Shown here: positions 40,351 through 48,300 of the stretch, in pieces
Layout of the letters: each line of letters begins with the position of its first letter
Numbering within the stretch: position 1 is the first letter of the stretch
Assembly: GCA_001298575.1 (NCBI GenBank)
Contig: LJCV01000296.1
Location: 1 to 64,000 of the forward strand
Origin: Actinobacteria bacterium OK074
GTDB taxonomy: Bacteria; Actinomycetota; Actinomycetes; Streptomycetales; Streptomycetaceae
Direction of reading: 5' to 3'
Length of the DNA stretch: 64,000 nt
Made by a program: the position numbers and the translations under genes
The notes under the pieces: model-generated
Told to the model about the DNA's origin: nothing
Seen by the model: only the letters and a program-made list of their open reading frames with translations
Databases searched by the model: none

Positions 40351-41583
40351 CTACGGCGCGCTGCGCTGGCCCGGCAGCCGTCCCGTCGCGTACAGCTCCG
40401 GGGCGTGCTTGGCCGGGTCCGTGGACAGGGACGCCGCCGGGCCCAGCGCGTTCGCGGCCGCGGTGCGGCGCGTCTGCATCGGGACCGGGGCCGAGTCCTG
40501 GTGCTGGACCGGTGCCGGCCCCGAGGGGCCGCCCGCCTCCGAGGGGTCCGACGGGCGGTCGCCCTGCGGCCGGCGGGCCCGGTACGCGGCCCGGTACGCC
40601 GCCGGGGACGAGCCCAGCTGACGGCGGAAGTGCCCGCGCAGCGCCACCGGCGAACGGAAGCCGCAGCGGCCCGCGACCTCGTCGACCGAGTAGTCGGAGG
40701 TCTCCAGCAGCCGCTGCGCCTGGAGCACCCGTTGCGTGATCAGCCACTGAAGGGGAGCGCTCCCGGTCAGCGACCGGAACCGGCGGTCGAAGGTCCGTCG
40801 GCTCATGTACGCGCGCGCGGCGAGGGTCTCCACGTCGAACTGCTCGTGGAGGTGCTCCAGCGCCCAGGCGACGACCTCCGCGAGCGGGTCGGCGCCGATC
40901 TCCTCTGGTAAAGACCTGTCGAGATAGCGCTCCTGACCGCCGCTGCGGCGCGGTGGGACCACCATGCGGCGGGCGAGCGCACCGGCCGCCTCGTTGCCGT
41001 GGTCCTTGCGCACGATGTGGAGGCACAGGTCGATGCCCGCGGCCGTACCGGCCGAGGTCAGGACGTCGCCGTCGTCGACGAACAGTTCCCGCGGGTCGAC
41101 GTGGACCGACGGGTAGCGCTTGGCCAGCGTCGGCGCGTACATCCAGTGGGTGGTCGCGGGCCGGCCGTCCAGCAGCCCCGCCGCGGCCAGCACGAAGGCG
41201 CCGGTGCACAGCCCGACGATGCGGGCACCCTCTTCGTGCGCCCGGCGCAGTGCGTCGAGCGCCTCCTCCGGCGGCGGCCCGGTGATCGACCGCCAGGCGG
41301 GCACGACGACGGTGCCCGCTCGCGAGATCGCCTCCAGGCCGTGCGGCGCGGTGAGTTCCAGGCCCCCGGTGGTCCGCAGGGGGCCGTCCTCCCCGGCGGC
41401 GACGAGGAGGCGGTAGCGCGGTACGCCGGCCTCCTGGCGGTCGATCCCGAACACCGAAAGCGGTATGGAACTCTCGAAGATGGGGCCGCCGCTGAACAGC
41501 AGCACCGCGACGATCTCCTTGCGGCGTCGCCCGGAAAGTTTCCGGGCCGCGGCTTCCGGCGCGGCAGTGGAGTCGTGGCTCAT
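40351..41583 (-). CDS. adpA: AdpA, AraC/XylS-family central developmental regulator, 410 aa
   Basis: Pleiotropic activator/repressor of morphological development and antibiotic production (BldH). A ThiJ/PfpI-like dimerisation domain spans about 25-200 (VAVLLFSGGPIFESSIPLSVFGID; IVGLCTGAFVLAAAGLLDGR) and a double helix-turn-helix AraC domain about 240-340 (LAARAYMSRRTFDRRFRSLTGSAP; VAGRCGFRSPVALRGHFRRQ). Codon 225, between the domains in DRSLPEE, is TTA (plus strand 40909-40911), so translation should depend on the bldA leucyl-tRNA, a hallmark of adpA. The tail from 345 is Pro/Ala-rich and variable. A CebR-core palindrome lies inside the gene at 40753-40764. Confidence 0.95.
   Translation of the reverse strand: MSHDSTAAPEAAARKLSGRRRKEIVAVLLFSGGPIFESSIPLSVFGIDRQEAGVPRYRLLVAAGEDGPLRTTGGLELTAPHGLEAISRAGTVVVPAWRSITGPPPEEALDALRRAHEEGARIVGLCTGAFVLAAAGLLDGRPATTHWMYAPTLAKRYPSVHVDPRELFVDDGDVLTSAGTAAGIDLCLHIVRKDHGNEAAGALARRMVVPPRRSGGQERYLDRSLPEEIGADPLAEVVAWALEHLHEQFDVETLAARAYMSRRTFDRRFRSLTGSAPLQWLITQRVLQAQRLLETSDYSVDEVAGRCGFRSPVALRGHFRRQLGSSPAAYRAAYRARRPQGDRPSDPSEAGGPSGPAPVQHQDSAPVPMQTRRTAAANALGPAASLSTDPAKHAPELYATGRLPGQRSAP
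40753..40764. promoter_or_regulatory. Intragenic CebR-like core in adpA
   Basis: GGGAGCGCTCCC, the 12-base core of the CebR operator, occurs inside the adpA coding region, flanked by G and G instead of T and A. It may be a chance match or a weak site. Confidence 0.35.
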
Positions 41584-41961
41584 CCTGCTAAGCCCCCCTC
41601 GGTGGTCGCGGCTCCTCGGTTGTGTCGCTCCTGCACGTTTCCCCTCGGTCCTGCACGAGTCCCCCGCCGTAAGACAGTCATGATCGAATCTACTGTGTCC
41701 CGTGGTGCCGGCGTGACCAGTTCACCACCCGGCACATTGTCGACATGGCAACTTGGCGTAAAGCATTCGATCACGAAGCGTTGCACTCACGGGCCCTGCA
41801 GGGAAGTGCGCCTCGTCCCGGTGGCCGGTCCCCGTAGGGTGCGCGAGGCTGCTGGGACCCTTTCAGTGCAGGTGGAACGGGGGGAGGGGGGGTGTTCGGG
41901 CAAGGGATGTGCGGGGTCCGGAAGTTGGCTGAAAACAAGCGGGAGTGTGCGCGGAAACCGG
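41584..41961. other. 378-bp adpA promoter and leader region
   Basis: No gene is visible. It must carry the adpA promoter and the long leader usual for this gene. Inverted words GATCGAATC (41682-41690) and CATTCGATC (41764-41772) lie about 80 bases apart and are less GC-rich than their surroundings, so they are candidates for regulator binding. No exact match to a known box is claimed. Confidence 0.5.
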
Positions 41962-42291
41962 TCAGTCGACCGGAGCGCTTCCGGAAGTGTGACGAGCGCC
42001 TCTGTGCGCCCCCGCGCCGGACCGGCCGTGCCTGCCCCGGTGCGGGAGGTGTTCCTCGGCCACCACGCGCGCCGCGACCCGCTCGGAGCGCCGCAACAGC
42101 ACCCGGCAGACCCCGGTGACGGCGGCGAGTCCCAGGGCGGTGCCGGTCGCCCCCGCGAGCGAGGTGCCGTACAGGACGAGGACGACCGGGACGAGGACAC
42201 AGCTGAACACCGACCAGCGGACCACATCCGTGGCGGCGTCGGTGTCCTGGGTGGCGGGTTCCGTATCGGGGGCGGGCTGCGGTCTGGGCAC
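41962..42291 (-). CDS. Small membrane protein upstream of adpA, 109 aa
   Basis: About 25 polar residues lead into two close hydrophobic segments (WSVFSCVLVPVVLVLYGTSL and GTALGLAAVTGVCRVLL), followed by a basic His/Gly/Arg-rich cytoplasmic tail. No function is known. The ATG at 42291 has GAGCCCCC-type purines only weakly placed upstream. It reads toward adpA and could share its transcript. Confidence 0.6.
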   Translation of the reverse strand: MPRPQPAPDTEPATQDTDAATDVVRWSVFSCVLVPVVLVLYGTSLAGATGTALGLAAVTGVCRVLLRRSERVAARVVAEEHLPHRGRHGRSGAGAHRGARHTSGSAPVD

Positions 42292-42797
42292 GGGGGCTCC
42301 CTGGGGGTGGCTCGCCGGGGTCTAGGGGGTTGGGTTGAGGGGGTTGGGTGAGGGGGGCGGGTTGGGGGACGCAGTGGGGAACGCAGGGGACGGCTCGCGG
42401 GGTTCAACGTCTGTACGGGCGTTCGGTCACGTGGCGGACACGGGCGGGTACGGCGGTCCGGTGGCGGGTACGAGCGGGCGCGGACGGGTGCGGCGCGGCG
42501 ACCGTACGCCGGGCGCGGCACGCCGGATGCGGCGGTCACGCGACCACCACGGTCTCGCACCTGCCCCGCACAGGTAAGTGAATGCTGTGCAAACCGCCTG
42601 TACGGGTCAGCAACCATTGCGTTACGGGCGCCTGCTCGTGCATGCTCCCTGGAACCCCCCGCGGCCCGTGCGGGGTATGGGCTAAGGAGGCGTGCCGCCG
42701 TACCCTTGGGGGTATGGGGTTGGGAAGATGATTCCCGGACACAGCTCTGCCGCCCCCTGTCGGCCCACCCACTGAGGATCCGAACGCCGAGACACCC
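42292..42797. other. 506-bp non-coding region before the universal stress gene
   Basis: No convincing gene. The left part (42300-42380) is a G-rich, GGTTGGG-type repeat area. An inverted repeat TACCC-TTGG-GGGTA lies at 42701-42714, and AAGGAGG occurs at 42684-42690, close to a 27-codon reading frame that I do not accept as a gene. Confidence 0.5.
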
Positions 42798-43325
42798 ATG
42801 GCCGGTCACGAATTCTTCGAACCCGCGGACCGCAAGCGGCCGGTCGCCGACCCCACGGCGGCCGATCCCCTGGCGGCGGAAGAACCACGCCAATCCTGCG
42901 ATCCCGCCTTCAAGCACGGCGTGGTCGTCGGCTTCGACGGCTCCACGTCCAGCGAGCGCGCCCTCGCCTACGCGATCGGCATGGCCCATCGCTCCAGCGC
43001 GGGCCTGATCATCGTGCACGTCGCCAACCGGCTGCCCACCACCGTGTGGGCGGGCTGCGAACCACCGGTCTTCGTGGACGTCCCCGACCACCGCACCGAG
43101 GTCCTCGGGCTCGAACTCGCCTGCGCGGAGTACCTCGCGGAGGTGCCCTGGATCCTGGTCGAGCGCGGCGGCGACATCTGCCACGAACTCGAAGAGGTGG
43201 GGCGGGAGTACGAGGCCGACGCGATCGTGGTCGGCTCGACGCACGGCATCGTCGGCCGCATCTTCGGCTCCGTCGCCGGCCGCCTCGCCAAGCGCGCCCA
43301 GCGGCCCGTGATCGTCATTCCCTGA
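42798..43325 (+). CDS. Universal stress protein (UspA family), 175 aa
   Basis: Single UspA domain after a disordered N-terminus of about 40 residues. The fold starts HGVVVGFDGSTSSERALAYAIGMA and ends with the nucleotide-binding signature DAIVVGSTHGIVGRIFGSVAGRLAKRAQRPVIVI (G-x2-G-x9-G-S type), so it is probably ATP-binding. Such proteins support survival in stress or low oxygen; the exact role is unknown. ATG 42798 is chosen by protein start; the ribosome site is weak. Confidence 0.88.
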   Translation: MAGHEFFEPADRKRPVADPTAADPLAAEEPRQSCDPAFKHGVVVGFDGSTSSERALAYAIGMAHRSSAGLIIVHVANRLPTTVWAGCEPPVFVDVPDHRTEVLGLELACAEYLAEVPWILVERGGDICHELEEVGREYEADAIVVGSTHGIVGRIFGSVAGRLAKRAQRPVIVIP

Positions 43326-43689
43326 GCCCCGCACGGCACTTGAGGGACTGTCACTTCTGAGCCTTCGGCCTCGCCGGGGCGTGCCGACGTCAACTGCTGC
43401 CCGTTCGAGGCGTCCTCAATCCGGGTGGGTTCGCGCCGTCGTCAACCGGCGCACGTTTACGGCCACTTCGCGCCCCGGCGCACGCTTCACTTCCACCCCC
43501 GCCGCCGTCCTTCGGTGACGCAGCGTCGTCCCAGGTGGGATGAGCCGTGGATATCGGTGGTCGACCCGTCGCGTTCCGTGAACCTACTCGTGCGTAGATG
43601 TGTTCGTGCGCTTGTGAAGGGCATATATCGGTCACCGCACAGCCGAACCATGCCGCACAACGGCACGCACATCACGAAGGGAGCCCGCT
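43326..43689. other. 364-bp non-coding region
   Basis: No gene is visible. The 3' half should carry the promoter of the acetate-transporter gene; an AT-richer patch GGGCATATATCGG lies at about 43619. The word CCGGCGCACG occurs twice (about 43447 and 43478). Nothing else stands out. Confidence 0.5.
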
Positions 43690-44283
43690 GTGGACAACGA
43701 CGTCTCCGCGGGAGGCCGGGGCAGCACCGGACACACCAGCACGGCAACCACCACCGTCGTCGGCCGACTCGCCCTCGGCATCACCCTGTTGGCCTTCGGC
43801 CTCGGGTACACGGACGCGATCAACGGCGTGAGCGCCGCCGACGCCGTCTCCATCGCCCATTACGTGGGCGGAGTCGCCCTCTTCCTCGCCGGTCTGCTCG
43901 CGCTCCGCGACCACGACACCGCCACCGGTACGGCCTTCACGGCCCTCGGCTCGCTCTGGTTCACCTGGGCCGTCTCGGCGGGCAACCAGGTCTCCGACAA
44001 CGCCGCCGGCCTCTTCCTGCTCCTGTTCGCCCTGGTGGCGCTCTCCCTGACCCTGGCCGCGGGCGCCGTGCTCGACCAGGGCGCGTACGGGCTGCTGTTC
44101 GTCTCGCTGCTCCTGCTGGCCATCGCCCGCTTCGGCGCCAACGACGGACTCGCCAAGGTGGGCGGCTGGTTCGCCGTCGCCGCGGGCGCGCTCGCCTGGT
44201 ACGCGGCCACCGCGGCCCTGGCCCACTGGCCCACCGCCCTCCCCCGACGCGCCGCCGGCCGGGGGGTGACGGCCACCGGCTGA
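43690..44283 (+). CDS. GPR1/FUN34/YaaH (SatP)-like acetate transporter, 197 aa
   Basis: Six predicted membrane helices in a protein of about 200 residues: LALGITLLAFGLGYTDAING, GGVALFLAGLLALRD, AFTALGSLWFTWAVSAGN, AGLFLLLFALVALSLTLAAG, YGLLFVSLLLLAIARFG and VGGWFAVAAGALAWYAATAA. The helix layout and central FTALGSLWF(T/S)W element suggest the SatP acetate/succinate transporter family, but the classical NPAPLGL motif at the start is not obvious, so this is a divergent member. GTG 43690 follows GAAGGGAG. Confidence 0.72.
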   Translation: MDNDVSAGGRGSTGHTSTATTTVVGRLALGITLLAFGLGYTDAINGVSAADAVSIAHYVGGVALFLAGLLALRDHDTATGTAFTALGSLWFTWAVSAGNQVSDNAAGLFLLLFALVALSLTLAAGAVLDQGAYGLLFVSLLLLAIARFGANDGLAKVGGWFAVAAGALAWYAATAALAHWPTALPRRAAGRGVTATG

Positions 44284-44292
44284 GGCAGGCGC

Positions 44293-44322
44293 GGGGCTCA
44301 GGGAATGGGCGCCCTGAGCCCC
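44293..44322. terminator. Terminator of the acetate-transporter gene
   Basis: GGGGCTCAGGG (44293-44303) pairs perfectly with CCCTGAGCCCC (44312-44322) around eight bases, ten bases after the stop codon. Confidence 0.85.
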
Positions 44323-44330
44323 CACGAGGG

Positions 44331-44370
44331 AACGGCCCCCCTGCGCAGGTGGCGTTGCAGGGGGGCCGTT
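44331..44370. terminator. Terminator of glmS
   Basis: AACGGCCCCCCTGC (44331-44344) pairs perfectly with GCAGGGGGGCCGTT (44357-44370) around 12 bases, 30 bases beyond the glmS stop, back to back with the other hairpin. Confidence 0.88.
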
Positions 44371-44399
44371 CACAACGGGTGTTGAAAGCAGGGGAGTTA

Positions 44400-46217
44400 C
44401 TACTCCACCGTCACCGACTTCGCGAGGTTGCGCGGCTTGTCGATGTCGCGCCCCAGGGCCAACGCCGAGTGGTAGGCGAGGAGTTGGAGCGGGATGCCCA
44501 TCAGGATCGGGTCCAGTTCGTTCTCGTTCTTCGGGACGACGATGGTGTGGTCGGCCTTCTCCTGCTCCTGGTGGGCCACGGCCAGGATCCGGCCGCTGCG
44601 GGCCTTGATCTCCTCCAGGGCGGCGCGGTTCTTCTCCAGCAGGTCGTCGTCCGGGACGATCGCCACCGTCGGCAGCGCGGGCTCGATCAGGGCGAGCGGG
44701 CCGTGCTTCAACTCCGAGGCGGGGTACGCCTCCGCGTGGATGTAGGAGACCTCCTTCAGCTTCAGCGAAGCCTCCCGGGCCACCGGGTAGCCGCGCACCC
44801 GGCCGATGAACAACATCGAGCGGGCCTCGGCGAGTTGCTCCGCCAGCTTCTTGATCTCCTCCTCCTGGCCCAGGACTTCGTTGATCTGCTCCGGCAGCTT
44901 CCGCAGACCGGCGATGATCCGCTTGCCGTCGGAGACCGACAGGTCCCGGGTGCGGCCCAGGTGCAGCGCCAACAGGGCGAAGGCGACGGTGGTGTTGGTG
45001 AAGCACTTGGTGGAGACCACGCACACCTCGGGCCCGGCGTGCACGTACATGCCGCCGTCGGCCTCCCGGGCAATCGCGGAGCCGACGACGTTGACGACAC
45101 CGAGCACCCGGGCGCCCTTGCGCTTCAACTCCTGTACGGCGGCCAGCACGTCGTAGGTCTCGCCGGACTGGGAGACGGCCACGTAGAGCGTGTCGGGGTC
45201 GACGACGGCGTTGCGGTAGCGGAACTCGGAGGCCGGTTCGGCGTCCGCGGGGATGCGGGCCAGCTCCTCGATGAGCTGGGCGCCGATCATGCCCGCGTGG
45301 TACGAGGTGCCGCAGCCGAGGATCTTCACGCGCCGCACGGCCCGCGCGGCACGGGCGTCGAGGTTGAGGCCGCCGAGGTGCACGGTGGAGAACCGGTCGT
45401 CGATCCGGCCGCGCAGCACCCGGTCCACGGCGTCGGCCTGCTCGTGGATCTCCTTGTGCATGTACGTGTCGTGGCCGCCCATGTCGTACGACTCGGCCTC
45501 CCACTCCACCGTGGTCGGCTCCGTCGTCGTACGGGTGCCCTCGGTGGTGTACGTGCGGAAGTCGTCGGCCTTGAGGGTGGCCATCTCGCCGTCGTCCAGG
45601 GTGACGATCTGGCGGGTGTGGGTGACCAGCGCGGCGACGTCCGAGGCGACGAACATCTCCTTCTCGCCGATGCCCAGGACGACGGGGGAGCCGTTGCGGG
45701 CCACCACGATCCGGTCGGGGAAGTCGGCGTGCAGGACGGCGATGCCGTACGTGCCCTCGATGACCCGCAGGGTCTCGCGGACCTTGTCCTCCAGGCGCTC
45801 GGCCTGGGCGCGGGCGATCAGGTGGGTGAGGACCTCGGTGTCGGTCTCGGAGAGGAAGACCACGCCGTCCGCCTCCAGCTTGCGGCGCAGGTCGGCGGCG
45901 TTGTCGATGATCCCGTTGTGGACGACGGCGACCTTGCCCTCGGCGTCCAGGTGCGGGTGCGCGTTGACGTCGGAGGGGGCGCCGTGGGTGGCCCAGCGGG
46001 TGTGCGCGATGCCGGTGGTGCCCTTGAAGCGGGCGGGCACCTTGGCCTCCAGGTCACGGACGCGGCCCTTGGCCTTGACCGTCTTCAGTCCGGCGGCCTT
46101 CGGCGAGGTGACCGCGATGCCGGCCGAGTCGTAGCCCCGGTACTCCAGGCGCTGCAACCCTTCGAGGAGCAGCGGTGTGACATCACGCTTACCGATGTAT
46201 CCGACAATTCCGCACAT
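44400..46217 (-). CDS. glmS: Glutamine-fructose-6-phosphate aminotransferase GlmS, 605 aa
   Basis: Makes glucosamine-6-phosphate from fructose-6-phosphate and glutamine, the entry step to cell-wall amino sugars. Cys2 (MCGIVGYIG) is the amidotransferase nucleophile; ARWATHGAPSDVNAHPH and NGIIDNAADLR complete the glutaminase site. Two SIS domains follow (CGTSYHAGMIGAQLIEEL; SQSGETYDVLAA; GRVRGYPVAREASLKLKEVSYIHAEAY) and the end is LAKSVTVE, as in canonical enzymes. Full normal length. Streptomyces usually carries two glmS genes; by position this corresponds to the adpA-linked copy. Confidence 0.97.
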   Translation of the reverse strand: MCGIVGYIGKRDVTPLLLEGLQRLEYRGYDSAGIAVTSPKAAGLKTVKAKGRVRDLEAKVPARFKGTTGIAHTRWATHGAPSDVNAHPHLDAEGKVAVVHNGIIDNAADLRRKLEADGVVFLSETDTEVLTHLIARAQAERLEDKVRETLRVIEGTYGIAVLHADFPDRIVVARNGSPVVLGIGEKEMFVASDVAALVTHTRQIVTLDDGEMATLKADDFRTYTTEGTRTTTEPTTVEWEAESYDMGGHDTYMHKEIHEQADAVDRVLRGRIDDRFSTVHLGGLNLDARAARAVRRVKILGCGTSYHAGMIGAQLIEELARIPADAEPASEFRYRNAVVDPDTLYVAVSQSGETYDVLAAVQELKRKGARVLGVVNVVGSAIAREADGGMYVHAGPEVCVVSTKCFTNTTVAFALLALHLGRTRDLSVSDGKRIIAGLRKLPEQINEVLGQEEEIKKLAEQLAEARSMLFIGRVRGYPVAREASLKLKEVSYIHAEAYPASELKHGPLALIEPALPTVAIVPDDDLLEKNRAALEEIKARSGRILAVAHQEQEKADHTIVVPKNENELDPILMGIPLQLLAYHSALALGRDIDKPRNLAKSVTVE

Positions 46218-46261
46218 GTGTTGAGTCGTCCCCTAGTGGTCTGGTCGAGTCGGTCGAGTCG

Positions 46262-46519
46262 TCAGCCGTAGACCATGCGCCGCAGCTGCCGCAGCGAGAG
46301 TGCGGGCGGTGCGACCGCGCGGTAGCGCAGTTCCGCCTCGATCCGGTCGAAGATCACCGCGTTCACCAGACCCTGGGTCTGGAGCTCGCGGTGGCGGCGG
46401 CGTACGTAGTCCTCGGTCGTCTCGTCGAAGTACGCGAGCACGTCCTGGATCACCCGTAGTGCCTCGCCCCGGCTCAGCGGCGTGGAACGCGTCAGATGAT
46501 CTACAAGTTCGTCGTGCAC
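46262..46519 (-). CDS. Conserved small actinobacterial protein, 85 aa
   Basis: Small helical acidic/basic protein: LVDHLTRSTPLSRGEALRVIQDVLAYFDETTEDYVRRRHRELQTQGLVN, ending SLRQLRRMVYG. I recognise the sequence as common next to glmS in Streptomyces but know no function. GTG 46519 is chosen (AGGATCG upstream); an in-frame TTG at 46555 would add 12 residues. It is 44 bases upstream of glmS and probably cotranscribed with it. Confidence 0.78.
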   Translation of the reverse strand: MHDELVDHLTRSTPLSRGEALRVIQDVLAYFDETTEDYVRRRHRELQTQGLVNAVIFDRIEAELRYRAVAPPALSLRQLRRMVYG

Positions 46520-46606
46520 CCGGTCGATCCTGGGGGACCCGCGAGCGATTCGCAAGAATCCTGCCCGATTCCGGGCAACAGGCTGTTGAAACTCTTATGG
46601 GGCCCT

Positions 46607-46635
46607 GTTTGCAGCCTGTCCACCCTGTGTCTTGC
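46607..46635. promoter_or_regulatory. Weak PHO-box-like 11-bp repeats
   Basis: The heptamers GTTTGCA, GTCCACC and GTCTTGC start at 46607, 46618 and 46629, exactly 11 bases apart, upstream of a phosphatase gene. Only GTCCACC is close to the PhoP unit GTTCACC, so this is suggestive at best. Confidence 0.3.
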
Positions 46636-46669
46636 GTGACGTCGCCCACGCGGAGGAGTTTCTGGAGTC

Positions 46670-48247
46670 ATGGACATTCCACGCATGGGAGTACCGGACA
46701 AGCTCGCCGAGCGGATGAGCATGGCCGAACAGCACGAATACCTGCGGGCGAGATTCTCGCGGCGCAACCTGATCAGAGGCGGCGCCGTCACCCTCGGCGC
46801 CGTAACGGGCGGAGCCTTCGTGCCCGGCGCGGTCGCCCAGGCCGCCACCCCCACCGCGAGCACCTTCGCGTCGGCGGCGACGGTCGACGGCAGGCTCGTC
46901 GCCCCCTTCGGCCGCCACCTGGCCTACGGCGCCGACCCGCGCACCGAGATGACCGTCTCCTGGCAGGTCCCGGTCGCGGTGAAGAAGCCGTTCATCCGCA
47001 TCGGCGCCCACCCGTGGGACCTCTCGCGCAAGATCGAGGCCGAGGTACGCGCCCTGTACACCCCGGCCGGCGTCGGCACCAGCGCCGACTACACCCAGTA
47101 CTACCTGCACGCCAAGCTCACCCACCTGCGCCCCGGCAAGACGTACTACTACGGCGTCGGCCACGACGGCTTCGACCCGGCGGCCCCGCACCTCACCGGC
47201 ACCCTGGGCACCTTCACCACCGCGCCCGCGCACGCCGAGCCGTTCACCTTCACCGCCTTCGGCGACCAGGGCGTCAGCTACCACGGCCTGGCCAACGACA
47301 GCATCATCCTGGGCCAGAACCCGGCCTTCCACCTGCACGCCGGCGACATCGCCTACGCCGACTCCTCCGGCGCGGGCGAGACCGCCGACACCTTCGACAC
47401 CCGCGTGTGGGACCAGTTCCTCGCGCAGACCGAGTCGGTCGCCAAGTCCGTGCCGTGGATGGTGAGTTACGGCAACCACGACATGGAAGCCTGGTACTCG
47501 CCCAACGGTTACGGCGGCGAGGAGGCCCGCTTCAGCCTCCCCGGCAACGGCCCCGACAAGGAGCACCTGCCGGGCGTCTACACCTTCGTCTACGGCAACA
47601 CGGCGATCATCTCGCTCGACGCCAACGACATCTCCTTCGAGATCCCGGCCAACCTCGGCATCTCCGGCGGCACTCAGACCACGTGGTTCGAGGCGCAGCT
47701 GAAGAAGTACCGGGCGAGCAAGCACATCGACTTCATCGTCGTGTTCTTCCACCACTGCTCGTACTGCACCTCCACCGCGCACGCCTCCGAGGGCGGCGTA
47801 CGCCAGGAGTGGGTGCCGCTGTTCGAGAAGTACACGGTCGACCTCGTCATCAACGGCCACAACCACGTCTACGAGCGCACCGACGTCCTCAAGGGCAACG
47901 AGGTCGTCAAGAAGCTGCCGATCGGCGGCACCGCGTACCCGCAGACCGACGGTGTCGTGTACGTCACCGCGGGCGCGGCCGGCCGCAGCCTGTACGCGTT
48001 CAGCGCCGACCAGTCCTACGAGGGCAACGTCAAGGACAACGACGCGGTCGCCTCCTTCGTCAACACCAAGGACGGCCAGGTCAAGGAGACCGTCGCCTGG
48101 TCGCGCGTGCGCTACCTCAACTACTCCTTCCTGCGCATCGACGTGACCCCCGCGAGCAAGGGCCGCACGGCGACGCTGAAGGTCCGCGGCATCGCGGAGT
48201 CGGGCGCGGAGGTCGACAACTTCACGGTGGCGCGCACGGTCAAGTAG
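46670..48247 (+). CDS. Tat-exported purple-acid-phosphatase-like metallophosphoesterase, 525 aa
   Basis: Predicted secreted phosphatase. The N-terminus has the twin-arginine motif SRRNLIRGG and a hydrophobic stretch ending near AVAQAA (about 58-63). An FN3-like domain (TEMTVSWQVPVAV; HLRPGKTYYYGVG) precedes the metallophosphoesterase domain, with metal-ligand motifs FGDQG, HAGDIAYAD, SYGNHDME, VVFFHHCSYC and NGHNHVYERT, the order seen in purple acid phosphatases. It should release phosphate outside the cell from organic esters. ATG 46670 follows GGAGGAGTTTCTGGAGTC. It is divergent from the glmS-linked small gene. Confidence 0.9.
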   Translation: MDIPRMGVPDKLAERMSMAEQHEYLRARFSRRNLIRGGAVTLGAVTGGAFVPGAVAQAATPTASTFASAATVDGRLVAPFGRHLAYGADPRTEMTVSWQVPVAVKKPFIRIGAHPWDLSRKIEAEVRALYTPAGVGTSADYTQYYLHAKLTHLRPGKTYYYGVGHDGFDPAAPHLTGTLGTFTTAPAHAEPFTFTAFGDQGVSYHGLANDSIILGQNPAFHLHAGDIAYADSSGAGETADTFDTRVWDQFLAQTESVAKSVPWMVSYGNHDMEAWYSPNGYGGEEARFSLPGNGPDKEHLPGVYTFVYGNTAIISLDANDISFEIPANLGISGGTQTTWFEAQLKKYRASKHIDFIVVFFHHCSYCTSTAHASEGGVRQEWVPLFEKYTVDLVINGHNHVYERTDVLKGNEVVKKLPIGGTAYPQTDGVVYVTAGAAGRSLYAFSADQSYEGNVKDNDAVASFVNTKDGQVKETVAWSRVRYLNYSFLRIDVTPASKGRTATLKVRGIAESGAEVDNFTVARTVK

Positions 48248-48253
48248 GCCCTC

Positions 48254-48281
48254 CCGTATGCCCCGAAGGCAGGGCGTACGG
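48254..48281. terminator. Shared terminator of two convergent genes
   Basis: CCGTATGCCC (48254-48263) pairs with GGGCGTACGG (48272-48281), one G-U or mismatch pair, between the phosphatase and DUF4429 genes. Confidence 0.75.
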
Positions 48282-48300
48282 TTCCGGGCCGGTGCCCCGG

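Noticed and set aside
41967..41985. CCGGAGCGCTTCCGG, similar to the bglC-type CebR box
   Set aside because: It lacks the TGG...CCA ends and lies inside the coding region of a small membrane protein; too weak to list as a site.
42692..42775. 27-codon frame (MPPYPWGYGVGK...) just after AAGGAGG
   Set aside because: The Shine-Dalgarno sequence is only one base from the GTG and no other start is well spaced, so a real leader peptide is not supported.
42798..43325. Long antisense reading frame opposite the universal stress gene
   Set aside because: High GC makes long shadow frames on both strands; only the plus frame gives a recognised protein family.
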